Both the position numbers and the translations under genes were made by a program. From an uncultured Chthoniobacterales bacterium (GTDB taxonomy: Bacteria; Verrucomicrobiota; Verrucomicrobiia; Chthoniobacterales; CALDSX01): a stretch of DNA of 38,535 nt. The stretch spans positions 1 through 38,535 of the forward strand of contig CALDSX010000047.1 in NCBI GenBank assembly GCA_937924445.1, given 5' to 3'. The notes below the pieces were generated by a model, which had not been told where the DNA came from, did no database searches, and was given only the letters and a program-made list of their open reading frames with translations. Shown in pieces: positions 33,442 to 38,535 of the stretch. The stretch's first letter is position 1. Each line of letters opens with the position of its first letter.

Positions 33442-34422
33442 ATGCACAAAAAATTGCTCACACACTTCGCCGCAGCTCTTCTCACGGGTCTTACCACAAC
33501 GTCCGCAGAGCCACTTAAAATCGCCTACAGCGATTGGCCAGGCTGGGTCGCCTGGCAGGTTGGAATCGAAAAAGGTTGGTTCAAAAAAGAGGGGGTGGAC
33601 GTCCAGTTTGAATGGTTCGAATATGCCCCCTCCATGGAGGCTTTCGCGGCAGGACAGGTGGATGCTGTCACCATGACCAACGGAGACGCTCTGGTCACAG
33701 GTGCAACCGGTGCGCCCAGCAAAGCCATTGTGATCAATGACATTAGTTTCGGCAACGATATGGTTGTCGGCGGACCAAGCATCAGTTCCGTTAAAGATCT
33801 TAAAGGAAAAAAAATCGGCGTTGAGATCGGCTTTGTCAGTCATCTGCTTCTGCTCAAAGCTCTCGAAGCCAACGCGATGTCAGAATCTGACGTAACCCTC
33901 GTCAATATGCCGACTCATGAGACGCCGAAAGCCCTGGCATCCGGTGACGTAGAGGCCATCGTTGCATGGCAACCCAACAGCGGTCAGGCGCTCAAAGCGG
34001 TGCCGGGTTCCAAGCCAATTTTCTCAAGCAAAGATGCACCGGGGCTGATCTACGACGTCCTTGCTGTAAACCCGGCAAGCCTCGCCTCACGGAAAGAGGA
34101 CTGGCTAAAAATAGTCAAGGTGTGGTACCAAATTGTTGATTATTTGTCTAATCCGGAGACTCGGCCTGACGCAATTAAAATCATGGCCGCTCGGGTAAAT
34201 CTTACTCCAGAAGAATATGCCGCATTCGTGGATGGCACAAAAATATTATCCATTGACGAAGCTCTCAAGGCCTACAAACCGGGCGAAGGTCTTGATTCGA
34301 TCTATGGTTCAAGCAAAATTGCTGATAAATTCAACGTCTCCAACAAGGTCTATGAAACCTCCCAAAACGCGGAGGACTACATTGAACCAGCACTGACGCA
34401 GGCAGTTAAAGATAATAAGTAG
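33442..34422 (+). CDS. NitT/TauT-type ABC substrate-binding protein ('urea carboxylase region' family)
   Basis: This 326-residue periplasmic binding protein has a signal peptide ([19 protein letters not shown], cut near residue 22) and a core highly like the binding proteins found beside urea/guanidine carboxylases: [43 protein letters not shown]-like and [18 protein letters not shown]. These bind small nitrogen compounds; the ligand here is unknown. I start at the ATG at 33442 because the signal peptide begins there. The ATG at 33346, nearer to the predicted transcript start, would add 32 basic residues and hide the signal. It is first in a five-gene operon behind the sigma-54 site. Confidence 0.88.
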   Translation: MHKKLLTHFAAALLTGLTTTSAEPLKIAYSDWPGWVAWQVGIEKGWFKKEGVDVQFEWFEYAPSMEAFAAGQVDAVTMTNGDALVTGATGAPSKAIVINDISFGNDMVVGGPSISSVKDLKGKKIGVEIGFVSHLLLLKALEANAMSESDVTLVNMPTHETPKALASGDVEAIVAWQPNSGQALKAVPGSKPIFSSKDAPGLIYDVLAVNPASLASRKEDWLKIVKVWYQIVDYLSNPETRPDAIKIMAARVNLTPEEYAAFVDGTKILSIDEALKAYKPGEGLDSIYGSSKIADKFNVSNKVYETSQNAEDYIEPALTQAVKDNK

Positions 34423-34461
34423 TGCAACACCAATAACGGGTGTTTATTTCCAGGCGCCCTC

Positions 34462-35496
34462 ATGCAAAGCGAGGTCTTGACTCCATTTCGCGAGGTCAGC
34501 GAGAGAGCAGGCTTTTTACTCACACTCGCCTCTTTCATACTGCCTCTCGCTGTGTGGTGCATCATCAGCTACGTGCCGTTTATTTGGCATCCGCTGGTGA
34601 AAATTCACTCCCCCGGGGGAGTGTCTTTCTTCCGCGAAGGCGCCTTGGTAGAGAAGAAAGTGTTTGTTGCTGAAAATTCCAAGATGCGAGAGCAGGGCTT
34701 GCAGGAAGCCATTGGTCGTCCGGCAAACCCAATCTTCCTGCCGGCCCCGCATGAGGTGGCAATTGCTTTTTTTAAAGCTTTCACCACTCCGCCTCGGCGC
34801 TCCGGAGAACCGTGGCTCCATGAAAGCCTCTGGCACAGTATTCGGATCATCTTCTGGGGATTTTTTTGGAGTTCACTTTTCGGGGTGCCTCTCGGCATTT
34901 TGTGCGGTGTTTACGGTCCCGTGGCAAAGCTTACCGAACCTGTGGTGGATTTTATTCGTTACATGCCGGCACCGGCGTTTGGTGCTCTGACTGTAGCCGT
35001 CATGGGCATCTACGACGCTCCAAAAATTGCCATTATTTTCATCGGCACATTTTTTCAACAGGTGCTGGTCATTGCCAATACGACGCGAAGACTTGACCCT
35101 TCTCTCTTGGAAGCCGCGCAGACCCTCGGCGCACGTCGTTCGCAGTTGTTGGTGCACGTGGTGGTGCCTGGTGTTATTTCCGATCTGTATAATGATATGC
35201 GCATTCTTCTTGGGTGGGCGTGGACTTACTTAATCGTGGCGGAATATATCGGTGCTAGCAGTGGAATCACGTATTTTATTAATCAACAGGCAAAATACCG
35301 CATCTATGACAACGTATTTGCCGCTATCTTCATGATCGGTATCATCGGTTTCACAACCGACCGCTTTCTTGCATGGCTAGGGAGGCATATCTTTCCGTGG
35401 CAGAAGCAAGAACGCCCCGGGCTCCTGCGTCGTTTGCAACTCGCCCGCGCGGAGGCGATAGAGCGGCAGGCTGCGCAAAAGGAGGCGATCGGATGA
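34462..35496 (+). CDS. ABC transporter permease (NitT/TauT type)
   Basis: This 344-residue membrane protein has a first helix (about 16-38), a roughly 80-residue periplasmic segment containing [11 protein letters not shown] and [13 protein letters not shown], then the permease domain with an EAA loop ([20 protein letters not shown]). The N-terminal segment sets it apart from short SsuC/TauC permeases and fits the urea-carboxylase-region group. It presumably dimerises and accepts substrate from the binding protein encoded 39 bp upstream. Its stop overlaps the ATPase start (ATGA at 35493-35496), and a GGAGG inside its end serves that start. Confidence 0.87.
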   Translation: MQSEVLTPFREVSERAGFLLTLASFILPLAVWCIISYVPFIWHPLVKIHSPGGVSFFREGALVEKKVFVAENSKMREQGLQEAIGRPANPIFLPAPHEVAIAFFKAFTTPPRRSGEPWLHESLWHSIRIIFWGFFWSSLFGVPLGILCGVYGPVAKLTEPVVDFIRYMPAPAFGALTVAVMGIYDAPKIAIIFIGTFFQQVLVIANTTRRLDPSLLEAAQTLGARRSQLLVHVVVPGVISDLYNDMRILLGWAWTYLIVAEYIGASSGITYFINQQAKYRIYDNVFAAIFMIGIIGFTTDRFLAWLGRHIFPWQKQERPGLLRRLQLARAEAIERQAAQKEAIG

Positions 35497-36380
35497 AAAG
35501 GGGTAGTGACCTTCCCGATTACAGAGAGCAAGCTCCGGAGGTGGCGGCGCGCTTTGCCAAAATTGCCCTCAGACCGAAGATTTTGGAAGTGCGTGCTCTT
35601 GGCAAAATGTTTGGTTCGCACGAAACCCTTCGGGATATCACGTTTGATGTTCGACGCCGTGAATTTGTCTGCGTCCTTGGTGCATCCGGCTGCGGCAAAA
35701 GCACGCTCATTCGAATCATTGCCGGACTAGAAACCGCCACAAGCGGACAAATTCTACTTGACGGCAAACCGGTGCGTGGGCCCGGCCCGGATCGGGGAAT
35801 GGTTTTTCAAAACTACACACTCTTTCCCTGGCTAACCGTCCGCGCCAACGTGATGTTCGGTCTTCGCATGAAGGGCAAGTCCGCTTTTGAAGCGGAGACC
35901 GAAGCGCGACAGTGGATTTCCATGGTGGGTCTCCTGAAGTATGAGCACGCTTATCCCCATGAACTCTCCGGCGGAATGAAACAGCGCGTGGCCATCGCGC
36001 GCGCCCTCGCCAATCGTCCACGAATTCTACTAATGGATGAACCGTTCGGAGCTCTTGACGCCCAGACAAGGGCACAAATGCAGGCTTACCTTCTTAAAAT
36101 CTGGCGCAACGTGGATGTGACCATCCTTTTCATCACCCACGATCTTGATGAGGCTGTTTATCTCTCTGATAAAATTCTCGTGCTTGGTCCCAACCCAGGG
36201 CGTGTGCTGGAGTTGATTGAGAACCCTGTACCACGTCCCCGTTCGAGAGAGCAATTTGTGAGCCCGGTTTTTCTCTCCGCATACAACCGGATTTCAGAAC
36301 TCATTCATCCGCCAGGCAGCATCCCCGTGGAGAAGGTGCCGATCATCCGGATGACGATGGCGGGAGACGATGTGGAATGA
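35493..36380 (+). CDS. ABC transporter ATP-binding protein (NitT/TauT type)
   Basis: This 295-residue ATPase powers the importer. Walker A is GASGCGKST (63-71), the signature is [10 protein letters not shown] (158-167), Walker B is [14 protein letters not shown] (177-190) and the switch His is in [10 protein letters not shown] (216). The ATG at 35493 is favoured by a perfect GGAGG seven bases upstream and by the 4-nt overlap with the permease. The frame is open further upstream, but a start there would lie within the permease gene. The C-terminal 60 residues (after [12 protein letters not shown]) are typical of NrtD/SsuB-like ATPases. It overlaps the creatininase-family gene by 4 nt. Confidence 0.92.
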   Translation: MKRGSDLPDYREQAPEVAARFAKIALRPKILEVRALGKMFGSHETLRDITFDVRRREFVCVLGASGCGKSTLIRIIAGLETATSGQILLDGKPVRGPGPDRGMVFQNYTLFPWLTVRANVMFGLRMKGKSAFEAETEARQWISMVGLLKYEHAYPHELSGGMKQRVAIARALANRPRILLMDEPFGALDAQTRAQMQAYLLKIWRNVDVTILFITHDLDEAVYLSDKILVLGPNPGRVLELIENPVPRPRSREQFVSPVFLSAYNRISELIHPPGSIPVEKVPIIRMTMAGDDVE

Positions 36381-37141
36381 GTGTGGTTCTCTGGGAAAAT
36401 CTCACCTGGCCAGAGGTGCCCGAGGTGCTCGCCCGTTGCGGAGGCGCGGTGCTCTGGCCTTTTGGCGCAACAGAACAACACGGCCCTCATCTCGGTCTCG
36501 GCACCGACACCATTATCGCGCGGTCTGTCTGCGAAGCAGCTTCCGCACGCACCGGCGTGCCGATGTTTCCCCCGCTGCCGATTGGCCTTTCTTCGGGGCA
36601 TTCTCGCAAGTGGCCAGGTACAGTTTCTTTAACACCACAATCTCTCATTGCCGTTGTCACCGAAATCGGCGGGTGGCTACACGAAGCGGCAAACGTTCGG
36701 CGTCTCATTCTGGTCAACGCTCACGTCACAAATTTTGCCCCACTACGCTGTGCACTCGAAGTGTTACGCGACAAATATCACAATCTCCTCGTGGCACTCT
36801 GGCCCACCGCTGACCTCTCTTCTGAAGTGCGGGCGGCGTTTTATGCCGATGGCTCCGACTGGCACGCGAATGACGCGGAAACCTCTCTGATGCTCTATCT
36901 CCATCCGGCTGCCGTGCGGCCAGAGTGCATCCAGGATGACCCAGACCGCACCGGTGGTCATCATTTCGCGTGTCGTGTGGATCAGACAAGCACAAACGGC
37001 TCAACCGGGAGTCCCTCCCTTGCCTCCGCAGAAAAGGGAGCGGCCCTTTTTGCGCTCATGGTTGAAGCACTCACTGTGCGGCTTCGTGAGGCGACAGAAC
37101 TAAAGCTCCCGCTTTCCGCTGAACCAAAAAACGAATTATGA
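36377..37141 (+). CDS. Creatininase-family amidohydrolase
   Basis: This 254-residue cytoplasmic metal hydrolase has the creatininase-family ligands: Glu33, His35 and Asp44 in [13 protein letters not shown], His116 in NAHVTN (NGHGGN in classical members), and Glu168 in [13 protein letters not shown]. The HSRKWPGT block matches the HxxFPGT signature. Family members hydrolyse cyclic amides such as creatinine, or act on formamide-type intermediates in riboflavin and peptide metabolism, so the substrate is not set by family. Its place between importer and glutamine synthetase argues that it opens or deamidates an imported nitrogenous compound. It overlaps both neighbours by 4 nt. Confidence 0.87.
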   Translation: MSVVLWENLTWPEVPEVLARCGGAVLWPFGATEQHGPHLGLGTDTIIARSVCEAASARTGVPMFPPLPIGLSSGHSRKWPGTVSLTPQSLIAVVTEIGGWLHEAANVRRLILVNAHVTNFAPLRCALEVLRDKYHNLLVALWPTADLSSEVRAAFYADGSDWHANDAETSLMLYLHPAAVRPECIQDDPDRTGGHHFACRVDQTSTNGSTGSPSLASAEKGAALFALMVEALTVRLREATELKLPLSAEPKNEL

Positions 37142-38511
37142 AACAAAATCAAGATGTCTTTACCCACCTTACCGACCTCAAACAACAGCTCCGTGCACGG
37201 GGCGTGAAGTATTGCGTGGGAGCCTATGTGGATATTCATGGAGTGCCCAAAGGTAAGGTCGTTCCCGTAGATCACTTTGAGCACTTCGCCGAAGGGTCAG
37301 AGCTCTACACCGGCTACGCGCTCGACGGGCTAGGCCAAGGCCCGAATGATGACGAAATCGCCAGCGTGCCGGATGTGCGAGGTATCATTCAACTCCCGTG
37401 GAATCAAGAGATTGCATGGTTCCCGGCAGACCTTTATTTTCATGGAAAACCCTATGAGTTGAGCACGCGCGTTGTTCTGGGTAAGGTGCTTCAAGAGGCC
37501 GAAGCGATGGGATTTCGCTGCAACCTGGGTATCGAATGCGAACTCTTCGTCCTGCGCGAGCACCCAGACGGTTCGCTAGAAATTCCCAGCAGGGACGATA
37601 ACCTTGTCAAAAGCTGTTATGATGTGAAAAGGTTTCTCGATCGCTATGCATGGCTGGATAAAATGGCCTCAGCAATCAACGCTTTGGGTTGGGATCTTTA
37701 TTCTTTCGACCACGAGGATGCCAACTCGCAGTTCGAATTCGATTTCAAATACAGCGACGCCCTCACAATGTGCGATCGTTATATTTTTTTCCGCCTCATG
37801 GCTCGGCATTACGCCGAAGAGGAGGGTCTGCTCGCCACATTCATGCCAAAACCTTTCGCCGATAAGACAGGCAGTGGCGCCCATTTCAACATGTCACTCG
37901 CATCGCTGGCCACAGGGGAAAATCTTTTTGCCTGCCGACCCGGAGAAGATCCCCGAGGGCTCGGGCTGTCTGGGCTGGGCTATCAGTTTATCGCTGGAAT
38001 TCTGCGACATGGAGCCGCACTCTGTGCGGCATTTGCTCCCACAGTGAACAGCTACAAGCGCCTCGTGCGTCGGGGTCTGATGGCCTACTATTCCTGGGCG
38101 CCGGTTTTTAATTCCTACGGACGCAACAATCGCACCAATTCCCTCCGCGTGCCAATGGGTGGGGGCCGGTGTGAGTCGCGCAACGCCGATTCGTCGTGTA
38201 ATCCTTATCTCGCAGCCGCTCTTGTTTTCGCGGCCGGGCTGGAAGGGATTCGTGAAGGGCTCGACCCTGGACCTGCCCGCGAGGAAAATCTTTACGAACT
38301 CTCCCCAATCGAACTCGCCGAGCTCGGTATCCAAGAACTTCCTCGGTCGTTGGATGAGGCTTGTGCGGCATTCGAAGCCGATCCTTTTGTGGAGAGGGTG
38401 CTCGGCAGATCTCTACGCGATGAGTTTCTTATCTATAAACGCGAAGAGTGGCGCCAATATCACCAAACCATCAGCGCCTGGGAAATCGAACGTTACGCAA
38501 AGCTTTTCTGA
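37138..38511 (+). CDS. Type III glutamine synthetase-like ligase (GlnT family)
   Basis: This 457-residue enzyme has the glutamine-synthetase fold. The opening [17 protein letters not shown] and the [13 protein letters not shown] segment are like GlnT/type III and gamma-glutamylmethylamide synthetases. The catalytic centre is visible in [41 protein letters not shown] and [15 protein letters not shown]. It would join ammonia, or an amine, to glutamate using ATP. The Tyr of the adenylylation loop of type I enzymes is not evident, so control is probably transcriptional via sigma-54. It overlaps the creatininase gene by 4 nt and is the last complete gene. A further start at 38515 would run straight into poly-G. 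Confidence 0.88.
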   Translation: MKQNQDVFTHLTDLKQQLRARGVKYCVGAYVDIHGVPKGKVVPVDHFEHFAEGSELYTGYALDGLGQGPNDDEIASVPDVRGIIQLPWNQEIAWFPADLYFHGKPYELSTRVVLGKVLQEAEAMGFRCNLGIECELFVLREHPDGSLEIPSRDDNLVKSCYDVKRFLDRYAWLDKMASAINALGWDLYSFDHEDANSQFEFDFKYSDALTMCDRYIFFRLMARHYAEEEGLLATFMPKPFADKTGSGAHFNMSLASLATGENLFACRPGEDPRGLGLSGLGYQFIAGILRHGAALCAAFAPTVNSYKRLVRRGLMAYYSWAPVFNSYGRNNRTNSLRVPMGGGRCESRNADSSCNPYLAAALVFAAGLEGIREGLDPGPAREENLYELSPIELAELGIQELPRSLDEACAAFEADPFVERVLGRSLRDEFLIYKREEWRQYHQTISAWEIERYAKLF

Positions 38512-38523
38512 ACCATGTACAAC

Positions 38524-38535
38524 GGGGGGGGGGGG
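38524..38535 (+). other. Homopolymer run of 12 G at the window end
   Basis: The last 12 bases are all G, directly after ATGTACAAC. Such runs at the edge of a contig are often a read or assembly artefact. If real, it would put a poly-Gly-coding or phase-variable tract at the beginning of a next gene; the sequence shown cannot distinguish these. Confidence 0.5.

Overview
The window looks like a chromosomal segment of a member of the Verrucomicrobiota. The strongest marker is a complete 'Verru_Chthon cassette' (one very large protein A plus three pseudopilin-like proteins B, C and D), a gene set I know only from this phylum. A PEP-CTERM surface protein fits as well. I cannot place it to genus. 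Base composition is mid-GC, Shine-Dalgarno sequences are often weak, and many starts are TTG or GTG. Neighbouring genes are often joined by 4-nt stop/start overlaps.

Layout. 1-1150 is a gene graveyard: a frameshifted IS66-family transposase end, the hairpin-bearing tip of that element, and the C-terminal scrap of a type I restriction specificity subunit (HsdS) bracketed by inverted ACGCAAAG-type repeats. 1151-1918 is a PEP-CTERM protein. 2246-5888 is a three-gene ABC importer (ATPase, lipoprotein, double-domain permease), divergent from a secreted propeller-like protein (6000-7328). 7362-9027 holds a DUF4405 membrane gene broken by an amber codon, a Dabb-domain protein, an isolated nuoA with a foldable leader, and a small conserved-looking protein. 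9258-10334 is an SDR nucleotide-sugar epimerase.

10340-18318 is the Verru_Chthon cassette, read leftward as A, an extra exported protein, D, B, C. I argue below that it mirrors the minor-pseudopilin tip (GspK/H/I/J) of type II secretion. 18399-26474 is a chain of four overlapping genes read leftward: thrS, a SWIM/SNF2 helicase, a GNAT-like protein and an OleC-like acyl-adenylating enzyme. ftsK (26724-29222) and guaA (29696-31315) follow. The gap between them holds a scrap of the arsenite pump ACR3 and a 50-bp palindrome that matches the IS66 tip at 437-477. A Tat-exported alkaline phosphatase lies at 31512-32987.

33282-38511 is the most coherent functional unit. A near-perfect sigma-54 (-24/-12) promoter precedes a NitT/TauT-type importer of the 'urea carboxylase region' family (binding protein, permease, ATPase), then a creatininase-family amidohydrolase and a type III (GlnT-like) glutamine synthetase, the last four genes sharing 4-nt overlaps. 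This reads as a nitrogen-limitation operon that imports a small nitrogenous compound, hydrolyses it and assimilates the released ammonia or amine. The substrate is not known from sequence. The window ends in a run of 12 G just after glnT, which may be an assembly artefact.

No rRNA, tRNA or CRISPR array was recognised.
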